Of a DNA stretch of 64,000 nt, positions 28,748 through 39,221 are shown in pieces. Origin of the DNA: Flavivirga abyssicola (GTDB taxonomy: Bacteria; Bacteroidota; Bacteroidia; Flavobacteriales; Flavobacteriaceae); assembly GCF_030540775.2 (NCBI RefSeq), contig NZ_CP141266.1, positions 979,001 through 1,043,000 on the forward strand. Direction: 5' to 3'. The stretch's first letter is position 1. Each line of letters starts with the position of its first letter. Below the pieces are notes generated by a model that ran no database searches, was not told the origin of the DNA, and saw only the letters and a list, made by a program, of their open reading frames with translations. Both the position numbers and the translations under genes were made by a program.

Positions 28748-30223
28748 TTATTGGTGAGAAATATTAATTTGGATATTTTCTTTTTTAATAAAATCGTATA
28801 AAGTTAATTTTCTCAATTCATAATATAGTTCCCAATACTCCCTTAGGTTTTCATAATAGTTATAAATAGCAATATCCTTTTCGTTTTGAGCTATTATCAA
28901 ATCTGTTATAGATACTTTTCCAATCACAAATCTTCTTTTGGTCGCACTATATCTTTTTAATGATATTTCAGACGCTTTTTTTGTTATTCTAACCGATAAC
29001 TCTATTTGTTGCCACTCTAAGTATTTTAGGCTTAGCTCTCTTTTTACTGACATTAGTTCTTGTTCATTTATACTCTTTATGAGATCTAAATTTGCAATGG
29101 CTATTTTACGCTCTGATTTTCTTTTCCCCCATGAAAATATTGGTGCGGAAAAAGTAAAAGAAAAGTTCTGTTGAACAAGTAAACCTGAATATGCTTCACT
29201 CAAAAGTTCATCTTGTTGAGTCAATCCAAAATTGCCAGTAATTCCTATTTTGAAACCATCACTTTTTGTTTTAGCGACATTTTGTTCAGCCTCTATTACT
29301 TTTCTGTTGTGTTCTATTAATAATTTTCTGTTTTCGAGTGCTTTTTCGAATAATTGCATAGAATCTATTTTTACAAATATCAAATTTTCTGGAATTAATA
29401 ATTCAAGTTTTTCATCTCCTTTAATACCCAATTCGTCCAGGAATGATTGTTTAGTTAGTTTTAATTCATTCTTAGATACGATTAGTTCTTTTTCAGCATT
29501 CAACAAGCTTAGCTCGGATTGTAATAAATCATTTTCATATAACTTACCAAGATTAAATCGGCCTTTTGAAATATTATATATAGTATCTTGATTAGCCTTG
29601 TTATTCGATGCGTTTTCAGATTTTATTTTTGCTAATAAAAAATCAAAAAACTTAGATGTAGCCTGTAAAGATATTTCCTCTAATTCTTCAATCAGTTCTC
29701 TTTTTGATTCTTCAAAAATTAGAGGTTGTATTTTTTTCTGCCATTTATAAGGATTATAAAATATATTCTCTTGAAAGTAGCCTATCGTTAAGGGCGTAGA
29801 TGAATATGTATTAAAAGTCGGATTAGAAAGAATATCAATTCTATTCAAAGATGATGACACCCTAAATTCTCCTCCAGTAAATGAAACTATTTGATTAACA
29901 TCCAAAGATAAAGACGAGAAAGCTTGATTTTGCTCTATAAATAGATCTGTTCCGTCATCAACAGTAATTCTATTTATTGACCTTTGGTAATTTGGTAAAA
30001 TTCCATTGATACTTAAAGATGGAAGAAAACCTGATTTGTAAGATTGATATTCCCAATAATTAACTTCTGAGTTATTTTTTGCTGTTAGATAATTTATAGA
30101 TTCATTTTTAGCAAGTTCAACTGCATCATCTAAAGATAATGTTATTGTTTTAGATATATCCCCTTGAGAAAATACTGATGTGAGTACACATCCACACAGC
30201 ATTGATAAAATAATACTTCTCAT
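28748..30223 (-). CDS. TolC-family outer membrane efflux protein
   Basis: 491 residues with a signal peptide (MRSIILSMLCGCVLTSVFSQ). The long amphipathic helices of the OEP fold are clear: about 165-260 (ESKRELIEELEEISLQATSK ... NAEKELIVSK) and 385-470 (INEQELMSVKRELSLKYLEW ... YENLREYWELYYEL), interrupted by beta segments. It would form the outer membrane channel of a tripartite exporter. Last gene of the minus-strand locus, 5 bp after the second RND gene, so co-transcribed with it. Substrate is inferred from context (the small peptides). Confidence 0.9.
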   Translation of the reverse strand: MRSIILSMLCGCVLTSVFSQGDISKTITLSLDDAVELAKNESINYLTAKNNSEVNYWEYQSYKSGFLPSLSINGILPNYQRSINRITVDDGTDLFIEQNQAFSSLSLDVNQIVSFTGGEFRVSSSLNRIDILSNPTFNTYSSTPLTIGYFQENIFYNPYKWQKKIQPLIFEESKRELIEELEEISLQATSKFFDFLLAKIKSENASNNKANQDTIYNISKGRFNLGKLYENDLLQSELSLLNAEKELIVSKNELKLTKQSFLDELGIKGDEKLELLIPENLIFVKIDSMQLFEKALENRKLLIEHNRKVIEAEQNVAKTKSDGFKIGITGNFGLTQQDELLSEAYSGLLVQQNFSFTFSAPIFSWGKRKSERKIAIANLDLIKSINEQELMSVKRELSLKYLEWQQIELSVRITKKASEISLKRYSATKRRFVIGKVSITDLIIAQNEKDIAIYNYYENLREYWELYYELRKLTLYDFIKKENIQINISHQ

Positions 30224-30228
30224 TATAT

Positions 30229-33165
30229 TTAATGTTTAATTAGAATCCAATAAATCATTGGAACGATATATAAACTAACAAATGTTCCAATAATCATAGA
30301 TACAATAACAACCAATGATAAAGGCCTTTGCAAATCAGCTCCTATTCCAAAAGCGAGAAGAATAGGAACCATAGCTAAAATAGTTGTGAAACTAGTCATT
30401 AAAATTGCATTTAACCTTCTTTGACCCGCAATATGTATAGCTTCTATAAGCGGTATATCATTTTTCCTTTTCAATTTATTAATGGTATCTATTTTTAATA
30501 TGGAATCATTAACAACTATTCCTAGCATTATAATCATTCCAATCATTGACATAATATTTAATGAGACATTTATTAAACTCATTATTATTATTGTTCCAGC
30601 AATTGTAATTGGGATTTCACAAAGAATTATTATTGGTTGTAATAATGATTCAAACTGAGCAGCTAATACAAAATATAATAATAGAACTACAATAATCATT
30701 ATCATTATTAATTCTGACATAAATGCTTTCTTTTCAAAGAATGCTCCATCAAATTCTATTTCATTATTAATTTTTGTTTTTACATAATTCATCAATTCCT
30801 CTTTTTGGTCATATGCTATTGTAACTGGAATATAGTTCGCATCAGAATCAGAATGTATTATTTCAAAGCTCATACTCTGATTTACAGAAATCAAACTAGA
30901 AATTGGAATTTTTACTTTATCCCTATTTAAGATGTAAGATGTATTTATAATAGTAAAAAAATCTTTATTCATTTTTTTTATGACTATCGGGATATATTCA
31001 TTTGTACTTTTCAATATACTAACTTTAGAAGATTTGAACAACATCTTTAATTCACTAATTAAGAGATCATTATCAACATTATATATAGTCAACTTTTTTA
31101 AATCGATACTTAAGTTGATTATTTTTTTCTGATGTTCTATGCCAATTTTTATATCAGAAAAATTATTCTCTAAATCTTTTATTATATTTTGAATATTTGC
31201 AGAATGTTTTAATGGAATTTTTAAGAAAAAATATGTTTTATTATTTGAAAATATTTGCTCAAATAAATTATCAGGATCCTTTACTGTATAAATCGCATTA
31301 GGATATTTAAAATCTAAATAAGAACAAATCTCAGTTTTTAGAATTTCAGATTCTCTATGCGAATTTGAATTAATGTAAAATTTAACATCATTAATTAGGT
31401 CTTGGTGTTTTGACAATAAAAAGTCTTGCTCTCCTATATAAGTATTAGTATTATTTGCATACTTTCCGATGTCAAGAGCTCTTCTTTTATTTTCCTGAAT
31501 TCCAATATTTTCATTCCAATTTACAATTAAGTTGAAGTCATTATAACTAATTTTAGGGATTTTTTCCTTTTTTATATCTATTGCCATGAATATTCCAAAA
31601 AAAATGACACCTAAAAGACCTATTAGAATAAGTTTTTTTCTTTTGAAAAAGAAATTGAATGATTTAGAATAAAGTGCAGTTATATAAGTTTTATTAGGTT
31701 TGTCTTTTATCTTTATTCTAAAGGCCACATATAATGTTGGTAGCAGTAAAATAGAAACTAAATAAGATATAGTTAGACTTATAATGATCGCAAGTGCTTG
31801 ATCGAAAAAGAGTATTCCTGAAATCCCACTTAAGTATATTAATGGAATAAAAACCGCACATGTTGTTAATATGGAAGACAATAAAGGCCTTAAAATTTCG
31901 TAAATTCCTTTATTACATGATTCTATTATTGAGTATCCTTTTATTCTATATTGAGAGATATTATCAATAATAATGATTGAGTTATCAATCATCATTCCTA
32001 TACCAATAATAAGTCCAGATAATGAAACTATATTAATAGATATATTAATTATATACAAAAAGAGAAAACTAATTATCAATGAAAAAGGGATTACTAAAGC
32101 AATAAGCAATGATATTTTGTAATTTCTTATAAATAAGTAAACCATTAATATTGCTAATAATGCTCCAGTGATTAAACTATTTTTAAGGTTATTAATTGAA
32201 ATATTCAGTAATTTTGATTGATCTTGACTAATTGAATACACTAAATCAGTATTATTTTTATTTATCTGATCAAGATATGTTATTACTTCTCTTTTGACAT
32301 TTTCGACCTTAGCATCTGTTTTACTTACTATTGATAAGCCTATAGATTCCCTGCCATTACTAAAATAATAACCTTTACGCTCTTTTGGAGTCAATAAAAC
32401 GTCTGCGATATCTTTTATCTGAATACGAGTATTATTTGATTCTATATATAGATTTTTTATGTCAGAAATAGTTTTTAACGAAGGCTCAAACAAAATGTCA
32501 TACACATAATGTCCATTTTTTATTTTAAAGCTCCCTAATTGTGTATTATTATTTTTTATTACTTGTTCAATTTCATTAATCGCTATATTTAATTTATTTG
32601 TTTTTAGCGTGATAGATATTTCAGGTGAAACTGTACCTGTAATATCTATATAAGCAATTGATTCATTCTGTTCTAATCGTTTTCTAACTGTATTTTTTAT
32701 ATAATTAGAAAAGTTTATTTGAGATTGATTGTCAGGATACGGAATATTTACATAAAATAATGGTACATCTGAAGGATTGAATTTAATCAATTTTGGTCGA
32801 TTAATTTCCTTTGGAAGAATGTTTAAAATTCTATCAATTTTTTCATTTACTTCAATAAAAGCATAATCAATGTCAGTTCCATATTCAAAAGTTAAATCTA
32901 TTAATGCTTTTCCATTAAATGTTTTACTTTCTATCTCATTTAAATTAGATACCTGCAATAGTTGTCTTCTAATTGGTTTTACAACTAACTTCTCTAATTC
33001 TTTAGATGAATAATTAGGCTGTTCAATTTGAATTTTCAGGTATGGGATACCAATTTCTGGCATCAATGATACAGGTATTAAATTTAGAGATGAAATGCCT
33101 AAAAGCATAAATGCAAAGAATGTCATGAAAACAGCTATAGGACGCTTTACTAAAAACTTAATCAA
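30229..33165 (-). CDS. RND transporter subunit (second of a pair)
   Basis: 978 residues with the AcrB-type layout: TM1 (about 10-28), a periplasmic half (about 30-325), TM2-TM6 (about 325-480), a second periplasmic half, and TM8-TM12. The TM4 motif is GIGMMIDNSIIIIDN, keeping one acidic residue of the proton relay where AcrB has two. The TM10 motif is GIVVNDSILKID, without the lysine of AcrB. It is a proton-driven inner membrane pump subunit. It differs strongly from the preceding RND gene (3 bp apart), so the pump is probably a heteromer, as known for MdtBC. AT-rich codon use. Confidence 0.92.
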   Translation of the reverse strand: MIKFLVKRPIAVFMTFFAFMLLGISSLNLIPVSLMPEIGIPYLKIQIEQPNYSSKELEKLVVKPIRRQLLQVSNLNEIESKTFNGKALIDLTFEYGTDIDYAFIEVNEKIDRILNILPKEINRPKLIKFNPSDVPLFYVNIPYPDNQSQINFSNYIKNTVRKRLEQNESIAYIDITGTVSPEISITLKTNKLNIAINEIEQVIKNNNTQLGSFKIKNGHYVYDILFEPSLKTISDIKNLYIESNNTRIQIKDIADVLLTPKERKGYYFSNGRESIGLSIVSKTDAKVENVKREVITYLDQINKNNTDLVYSISQDQSKLLNISINNLKNSLITGALLAILMVYLFIRNYKISLLIALVIPFSLIISFLFLYIINISINIVSLSGLIIGIGMMIDNSIIIIDNISQYRIKGYSIIESCNKGIYEILRPLLSSILTTCAVFIPLIYLSGISGILFFDQALAIIISLTISYLVSILLLPTLYVAFRIKIKDKPNKTYITALYSKSFNFFFKRKKLILIGLLGVIFFGIFMAIDIKKEKIPKISYNDFNLIVNWNENIGIQENKRRALDIGKYANNTNTYIGEQDFLLSKHQDLINDVKFYINSNSHRESEILKTEICSYLDFKYPNAIYTVKDPDNLFEQIFSNNKTYFFLKIPLKHSANIQNIIKDLENNFSDIKIGIEHQKKIINLSIDLKKLTIYNVDNDLLISELKMLFKSSKVSILKSTNEYIPIVIKKMNKDFFTIINTSYILNRDKVKIPISSLISVNQSMSFEIIHSDSDANYIPVTIAYDQKEELMNYVKTKINNEIEFDGAFFEKKAFMSELIMIMIIVVLLLYFVLAAQFESLLQPIIILCEIPITIAGTIIIMSLINVSLNIMSMIGMIIMLGIVVNDSILKIDTINKLKRKNDIPLIEAIHIAGQRRLNAILMTSFTTILAMVPILLAFGIGADLQRPLSLVVIVSMIIGTFVSLYIVPMIYWILIKH

Positions 33166-33168
33166 GAT

Positions 33169-36100
33169 TTATGGTTTTAATTTTAAAGTTAACGGCAAAA
33201 CAAATAATATAACAATAACAGAAAATAAGAGCCCCCCAATATTTCCATAGGCAAAAGATGTCCAAAAGAAATCATTCCCTTTAACAATTACAAAAGGAAG
33301 CAATCCTAAAATAGTTGAAAAAATAGTAAGTAAAATAGGAATGATTTTAGAGTTAAAAGCTTTTAAATATCCAGACAAACTTGGTATATTTCTATTATTA
33401 TATTGATTTATGATATATATCGATGAATTAACAACAATCCCGCTTAGCATTATAAAAGAAGCTAACCCACCTTGATCAAAAGGAATATCAAACATACTAA
33501 ATGTTAGGAAGACACCTATATATGAAGTTGGAATTGTTAAAATAACAGAAATGGGCTGCGACAACGATTCAAATAATATCGCACAAATAAAATAAATTAT
33601 AAATAATATTATTAACGAAATTTTTAATATTAATAGGCTGTCTTTTTCATTTACATAATCATCATCTGGATGCATAGACCTGTATCCAACAGGAAGTCGC
33701 ACATTTATTTTTTGGACTAAATCTTTAAGCACAATTTTACTATAATCATAAGTTCCGGCAAAACTATAATCAAGAAATATTTCATATTCATTATTCTTCC
33801 TAACTACATTATTGAAAATATTTTGCTTTTCTATATTTATGATTTGATCTAACGAATAATTTGTAGAATCTAACTTCATTACCTGATTTTTTAAGCCACA
33901 ATTCGTCAAAAGATTTTCTCTTCCTACTAATACAATTGGAATAGTATTAAATGTAAATATTTCGGCTTCATTACCTGAATTCCATTTTACCTCATTCAAT
34001 AACTCTGAAGTACTTATACCTAATTTAGGTGCTGTATTATTTTTTCGAAAATTTAAAGCATATTCATACTTATCTCTTAATATCCAAGATTTTTCACTAT
34101 TTATTTTTACGTTATTTATACTAGGGTGCTTTAGTAGTATTTCGTTTTTCACAAAAGAGGAAAAGACTAATAGTTGATCTAGATTATATCCTTTCATTTT
34201 AATTGTAGCATCGGATACTAAATTAGCACAATTACTAAATGGTTGTCCAACACCAGATATAGATGAATCAATACCACCAATTTGTATTGCTATTGACTCT
34301 AACTTACCTTTCAACCTAAATGGAGCATCCCCATTTTCAAACTCTTCCTTAAAGAAGATTTTTATTGATCCATTATTCACATCATAAATTTCTGAATGAA
34401 ACATTTCTATTCCATTATTTTTTTTTAAGAAGTCTTCAAAAATTGATATTGCATTATCTAATTGCTCTATTGTCGCTCCTTCAGGGTTGAAGAGACTAAT
34501 CTTCAATGACATACGCTTAGGGCTATTAATAAATGATCTCTTCTCTGTAATCTTTATAAAAGAATGTAATGAGCCTCCTAAATATTTAAAAGCAGGAGAA
34601 ATTTTGTTTTTATAAAAGCTACTTTTGAGTATACTATTGATATTTTTATCCAACGCAGAATTTCCATTGACCTCTTTTGGAAGCAGAAACAGAGGTAAGC
34701 CAAATAATAATACAAAAAATATAAATACATATTTTTTCCTTTTCAGAAACACTTTTAACACATCATAATAAAGCTTATTAAAGTATATTATTTTCCTTTT
34801 TCTTTTGTAATTTATTTTTTTTATTCTACTTGAAAATTTCAATTTTTCACTAAGTGAAGGTATTAGGAATAAAGCAATAAAAAGTGATGTTATTAAATTA
34901 ACAATAATTACGAAAGAAAAATCATACAAATAAAACTGATATTCTTTCTTTATAAAGAAGATTATAGATAGTGAACCTATAGTGGTAAGTGTAGCTGCAA
35001 AAATTGAAATGAATACTTTTCTATTCTTATGATGTAATAAATGATCTATCATTATGATAGAGTTATCTATAATAATTCCTAAAGAAATTGTTAAGCCTGC
35101 AAAAGAGTACAGGTGTAAGTCTAATGAGAATATATAATAAAAGATTACAGCTATTAAAAGATTTAGCAGTAAAGAGATAAAAATAAGAAAAACATATCTA
35201 AAGTTTCTACTAATCAGGATTACAAACAGAAATAAGATTATTATTGAAAAAATGACTCTATATGTTATTTTTATAAGTTCCTCCTTTAATTTCAAAGTGG
35301 CATCATACAATGTATTAATTACCATTCCTTCTTCATAAAAAGAAGCATTCATCTTATTAATAACTTGGTTTATTTCTTTTATAAGATAAAGTTGGTTTTT
35401 ATCTTTTTCAGATTCAATATTAATAGAAATAGCATTATTACCATTAAACCTTTTGTAACCCTGTACATTCTGCTTTTCTAATTTAATTGTTACAATATCT
35501 CTTAAATAAATAATAGTATTATTTTCAGTGCGTATTGGTGTTTTTAAAATTTTATCTTCAATAGATTCACTTAGATCACAGTTAATCTCTACAGATACTT
35601 CATTTCCATTATACATTGTAACACCAACATTTTCATTCTTTAATGAAAAAATTATTGCCCTCTTAATTGTTTGTATATTTATATTATGGTTTGTAACTTT
35701 TATGCCATCATATAATATTACATATTTGTATTTAGGAACTCCTACCAGCTCAACTTTATTGATGCCTTTAATTTTGGCTATTCTTGGTTTTATAAATTCT
35801 GTAGCTTTCTCATAAAGAGTTTTTGTTGATTTTTCACTATTTAAAGACAGTGTAATTAGTGTCTCTGAGCTTTCATTATCAATTCCATGCCTTTTAATAA
35901 TAGGATATGACACTTCTTTAGGAAGGTTTGAATATATCTGTCTTAGTTTAGAAGAAACATATAAGACACTTTTATCGAGATTAACTTTATCTGTAAACTC
36001 TAGTTTAACCTTTCCTTGGCTTTTAGAAGATGAAGAACTAATATTTATTAATCCTGGTAAAGTAGATAATGCTTGCTCAATTTTATTAGTAACAGTATTT

Positions 36101-36276
36101 TCTAATATTCTTGGATTTGCATCAGGAAAAGTAAAACTTATTGTAATTACTGGAATATTTTGTTTTGGTTTTAATCTAATGGACAATAATTTTATACAGA
36201 AAATTCCTATAATTCCTAGTAACACAAAAATTATAATTTTTGTAAACGAAGATATTATTTCACGATCCGAATTCAT
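33169..36276 (-). CDS. RND transporter subunit (first of a pair)
   Basis: 1035 residues, same AcrB-type architecture with two periplasmic halves. The TM4 motif is SLGIIIDNSIIMIDH; the region equivalent to TM10 reads LSGIVVNSSIYIINQY, with no charged residue at the relay position. If the proton path needs TM10, this subunit may be less active than its partner and the other subunit may carry the drive, as in heteromeric RND pumps. It starts 1 bp after the adaptor's stop. Visibly low GC, unlike the gld block. Substrate unknown; position suggests peptide export. Confidence 0.92.
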   Translation of the reverse strand: MNSDREIISSFTKIIIFVLLGIIGIFCIKLLSIRLKPKQNIPVITISFTFPDANPRILENTVTNKIEQALSTLPGLINISSSSSKSQGKVKLEFTDKVNLDKSVLYVSSKLRQIYSNLPKEVSYPIIKRHGIDNESSETLITLSLNSEKSTKTLYEKATEFIKPRIAKIKGINKVELVGVPKYKYVILYDGIKVTNHNINIQTIKRAIIFSLKNENVGVTMYNGNEVSVEINCDLSESIEDKILKTPIRTENNTIIYLRDIVTIKLEKQNVQGYKRFNGNNAISINIESEKDKNQLYLIKEINQVINKMNASFYEEGMVINTLYDATLKLKEELIKITYRVIFSIIILFLFVILISRNFRYVFLIFISLLLNLLIAVIFYYIFSLDLHLYSFAGLTISLGIIIDNSIIMIDHLLHHKNRKVFISIFAATLTTIGSLSIIFFIKKEYQFYLYDFSFVIIVNLITSLFIALFLIPSLSEKLKFSSRIKKINYKRKRKIIYFNKLYYDVLKVFLKRKKYVFIFFVLLFGLPLFLLPKEVNGNSALDKNINSILKSSFYKNKISPAFKYLGGSLHSFIKITEKRSFINSPKRMSLKISLFNPEGATIEQLDNAISIFEDFLKKNNGIEMFHSEIYDVNNGSIKIFFKEEFENGDAPFRLKGKLESIAIQIGGIDSSISGVGQPFSNCANLVSDATIKMKGYNLDQLLVFSSFVKNEILLKHPSINNVKINSEKSWILRDKYEYALNFRKNNTAPKLGISTSELLNEVKWNSGNEAEIFTFNTIPIVLVGRENLLTNCGLKNQVMKLDSTNYSLDQIINIEKQNIFNNVVRKNNEYEIFLDYSFAGTYDYSKIVLKDLVQKINVRLPVGYRSMHPDDDYVNEKDSLLILKISLIILFIIYFICAILFESLSQPISVILTIPTSYIGVFLTFSMFDIPFDQGGLASFIMLSGIVVNSSIYIINQYNNRNIPSLSGYLKAFNSKIIPILLTIFSTILGLLPFVIVKGNDFFWTSFAYGNIGGLLFSVIVILFVLPLTLKLKP

Positions 36277-36277
36277 A

Positions 36278-37330
36278 TTATTCTTCGATTATAGAAGAAT
36301 TATGGGCCAAATTGATGTTTCCCGAATATATTATTTTATCATTTTTTTTCAGACCTCTTTCTATGACAATGTAATCAGAATTTTCTAAAGAAGTTTCTAC
36401 ATAATTCCAAATAGCTTTTCCATCTTTAACAGTAAATACCACTTTTTTATTATCTCGCAACACAATACTTTTTTTAATAACAAATAATTTGTTTGGGATT
36501 ATTTTTTTTATGGTAATATTTACATTCATACCGTCTAATATTCTTTTACCAATATTTTTAAAAGCCCCTTTAACTTTAATTAATCCATTTTCATCCACTA
36601 TAGGGTTTATCTCTATAATTTCTCCATTGAATTTAATTTCAGAAAAAGTATTATTTATTTCTAGTGCTTGTCCTTTTTTTAAAAACATGAAATTTTCTTC
36701 TAATACGTTAAACTCTACATCAAAAACAGAATCATCTATAATCGTACAAAACGGTTTAGTTAAATCAGGATAGCTATACTTCTCAGCTTCTAAATTAGCA
36801 ATTACACCATTTATTGGGGCTCTTAAAGTAGTTGAAGCTAATTCAATATTTGCATCTCTTAAATTTGAAATAGAGGTATTATAATTCCCTCTATTTTTCG
36901 CCATATCTAGCGTAGTTTTGGGAATCTTTAAAGAATCTTTCAAACTTAGGTTAAAACCTATTAATATATCTTCTACATCAATCTTTGCTCTTTCCAATTG
37001 CTCTTTTGCTTTAATAACTTTGTTTCTATAAACGGTATTATTTTGGCTAGCCAATATCTGGCCTCTTTTTATATTTTGTCCGTTGATTACATTTATAGAA
37101 GCTATTTTTTCATTTAAAACAAATTTTACGTCTACTTTTTTTTTGGCATAAACCCTTCCTGTCGTTTTTAATTCTAGTTCGAAGTTTCCAAAATTTATTG
37201 AATTATATTTAACTTTTTTAGGAATATTATTAACTACTAATGCACTGTTTTCTTTAATATTTGTTTTCTTTTTTTCTTCCTTACATGAAAAAAGAATACA
37301 TAAGACAAATAGGAATTTAAAGAAAATCAT
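36278..37330 (-). CDS. RND periplasmic adaptor lipoprotein (membrane fusion protein)
   Basis: I choose the start at 37330 (MIFFKFLFVLCILFSCKEE), which gives a proper lipoprotein signal; a longer reading would overlap the preceding gene. 350 residues. The order is barrel-lipoyl (INFGNFELELKTTGRVYAK, then VINGQNIKRGQILAS), a short helical hairpin (KAKEQLERAKIDVED...), the second lipoyl half (TTLRAPINGVIANLEAEKYS) and a beta-barrel (VFDVEFNVLEENFMFLKKG). It should link the two RND subunits to the TolC-like channel. It lies 10 bp downstream of the thioredoxin-like gene. Confidence 0.9.
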   Translation of the reverse strand: MIFFKFLFVLCILFSCKEEKKKTNIKENSALVVNNIPKKVKYNSINFGNFELELKTTGRVYAKKKVDVKFVLNEKIASINVINGQNIKRGQILASQNNTVYRNKVIKAKEQLERAKIDVEDILIGFNLSLKDSLKIPKTTLDMAKNRGNYNTSISNLRDANIELASTTLRAPINGVIANLEAEKYSYPDLTKPFCTIIDDSVFDVEFNVLEENFMFLKKGQALEINNTFSEIKFNGEIIEINPIVDENGLIKVKGAFKNIGKRILDGMNVNITIKKIIPNKLFVIKKSIVLRDNKKVVFTVKDGKAIWNYVETSLENSDYIVIERGLKKNDKIIYSGNINLAHNSSIIEE

Positions 37331-37340
37331 GTTTGAGTTT

Positions 37341-37895
37341 TCAATTTTCAATTGTTGCATCATTAAATTTTTTGAGTAAAATAGGTGATCCAACTTTTAA
37401 TACTTTTTTATTTTTTAATTGAAACGAATGAAAAGCCTTATATTCTGAAAGATCATTAATTTGAACAAAACTGTCATATTCATCATAAAACACAGGATAT
37501 TTATAATGTAATACATTATTGATCATATAATCTACTTTTATTTTTTCAGATCCAGCAATAATAAATAAGGCATTTTTTTCTTCGTTTTTTAAATATTCAT
37601 CCCACAGTTTTAAATCTTGAATACAAACTGAGCAATCAGCATCTAGGTAGTTAACAAATAATAAATCCGAAATTGCTAAGAAAGAATTCAAAGTTTTATT
37701 TGTGTTTAAAGGAACCAATCCTTCAGAAAATAAAAGTTCTTTATTCTTCCATTTCTTTTGATTTTTTTTATTAATCACAGATATTTTATTATTAATTGCG
37801 TCACTTTTTTTATAATAAAATTTATAAACAAACATTGTTATCGAAGAGATTAGCAATAGAATGATTAACAAATGGTATATTTTATTTTTTTTCAT
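37341..37895 (-). CDS. Membrane-anchored thioredoxin-like protein with CSVC motif
   Basis: 184 residues. One membrane helix at about 7-26, then a periplasmic thioredoxin-like fold: strand LLFVNYLDAD followed by CSVC (residues 87-90), then a helix with DLKLWDEYL, strand ALFIIAG and a late KVLKVGSP turn. No clear cis-Pro was found, so it is a divergent member. It sits in the middle of the peptide/RND locus. The three exported peptides each carry four cysteines, so this protein may make or reshuffle their disulphides. That link is inference from position. Confidence 0.72.
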   Translation of the reverse strand: MKKNKIYHLLIILLLISSITMFVYKFYYKKSDAINNKISVINKKNQKKWKNKELLFSEGLVPLNTNKTLNSFLAISDLLFVNYLDADCSVCIQDLKLWDEYLKNEEKNALFIIAGSEKIKVDYMINNVLHYKYPVFYDEYDSFVQINDLSEYKAFHSFQLKNKKVLKVGSPILLKKFNDATIEN

Positions 37896-38087
37896 TTTAT
37901 TATATCAAGTTTAATTTAGAAATGATATTAATAACTCTTTATTGGCAAAGGGTTAAATTATATAAGATATATTTATCCTTTAAAATACTATTATGCAGAT
38001 TGGAATTGTTTCTTTAATTTTATGTACTAAAAATTATTTTCAATTTTAATAAATTCCTTATATTCTAAATTGATATAATATTTATAA

Positions 38088-39143
38088 TCAAAGGGTATAC
38101 TTGGATATTTTAGGAATTGTAGTAAACTCTATTACATATAGCTCAGAATTGTCAGAATTAATCTCGATAGAAATTGAGTCGTTTTCTAATTCCATAACAT
38201 CAATCAATTCTCCTTCCCAATTAAAAACATGAATTAATTTACCATATGCGAAAGAGCTGTCATTTCTTGTATTACCTGAAAAAAGTGCATATATGTTTTC
38301 GTTTGTAACACTAACATCAATATACCCAAATCTCGTATCTCCTCCCTGCCCCATTACAATATGCCCATTATTATCAGATAGTTCATATTTTGGTAAAAAA
38401 TCAAGTTCAGTTTTTGTTTTAATTATATCATTTCCTGACTCATCAAAAATTTCTATTAAATCGCTGTAAAGACTTCCAATAACTATTTTACTCCTATCTG
38501 GCTTAATTTTTAGGGTACCCATTAGGGATTGTTTATGTATTGATGTTGGTATTTCTTGACTAAGTTTAGGTGGTATCGAACCACTATGAATTTCTGTTTT
38601 TTTATTTATATCGTAAAAAGTTAACCTTTTTTCTTCCTCTGAAAAGTTTAGACCAACAATAACATTATTGCTTAACCAACCAACTTCATAAAAAAAAGAT
38701 TTTGAAGTGAAGAATAACTCACTTTGGATAGGCTTATAATTTTTTTTCAATATGCTATCTGTATTAAAACCTAAGTATTTATTTAATGTAGCACCAAAAA
38801 CCCATAACTTGTTATTATAAATACCTAGGGATCCATAAGGAGACAAAATTTCACCCGGTCCTTTGCCTTTAATCCCTATGCTAACAATTTTTTCATTAGA
38901 ATCTAGATTAAATACATGAATAAATTTATCCGATTTACTATCTTGAATGTATAGTAAAGAATCTTTAATTTTAAGTTTTGCTGGGTTTGCTATATTTTTT
39001 ACTTCACAATTCCAATTTTTATCTTTATTTATTTTTAATGGCTCAGTGACTTTATTTATTTTATACCATTTGGTATTTTCAGTATTACATGATTGCAAAC
39101 TACTAAAGATTAATAATGCAATTAATATTTTTGTTTTAAACAT
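38088..39143 (-). CDS. 6-bladed beta-propeller lipoprotein (BF3164/TolB-like type)
   Basis: 351 residues with a lipoprotein signal (LLIFSSLQSCNTE). The body shows the repeating propeller-blade pattern of the Bacteroidota TolB-like 6-bladed family: KLKIKDSLLYIQDSKSDKFI, IGIKGKGPGEILSPYG (the hallmark GxGPGE turn), NKLWVFGATLNK, then IHVFNWEGELI and a C-terminal LYVIEFTTIPKIS. In Bacteroidota such propellers are often found beside small exported NVEAL-type peptides, which fits here. It probably binds peptide or a partner at the outer membrane. Its first ~15 codons are duplicated at 40321-40366. Confidence 0.85.
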   Translation of the reverse strand: MFKTKILIALLIFSSLQSCNTENTKWYKINKVTEPLKINKDKNWNCEVKNIANPAKLKIKDSLLYIQDSKSDKFIHVFNLDSNEKIVSIGIKGKGPGEILSPYGSLGIYNNKLWVFGATLNKYLGFNTDSILKKNYKPIQSELFFTSKSFFYEVGWLSNNVIVGLNFSEEEKRLTFYDINKKTEIHSGSIPPKLSQEIPTSIHKQSLMGTLKIKPDRSKIVIGSLYSDLIEIFDESGNDIIKTKTELDFLPKYELSDNNGHIVMGQGGDTRFGYIDVSVTNENIYALFSGNTRNDSSFAYGKLIHVFNWEGELIDVMELENDSISIEINSDNSELYVIEFTTIPKISKYTL

Positions 39144-39160
39144 AAGTAAGAAAATTTAAA

Positions 39161-39191
39161 AAAAGCTATTTAATTTTTTTAAATAGCTTTT
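39161..39191 (-). terminator. Hairpin between peptide 1 and the propeller gene (attenuator-like)
   Basis: A perfect 13-bp stem (AAAAGCTATTTAA 39161-39173 with TTAAATAGCTTTT 39179-39191) and a 5-base loop lies between the stop of peptide 1 and the start of the propeller gene. Reading on the minus strand, an AT-rich tail follows. It would let most transcripts end after the peptides and a fraction continue into the transport genes. Confidence 0.7.
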
Positions 39192-39221
39192 ACAAAATAA
39201 CATTTAATATTAGTTATAATA

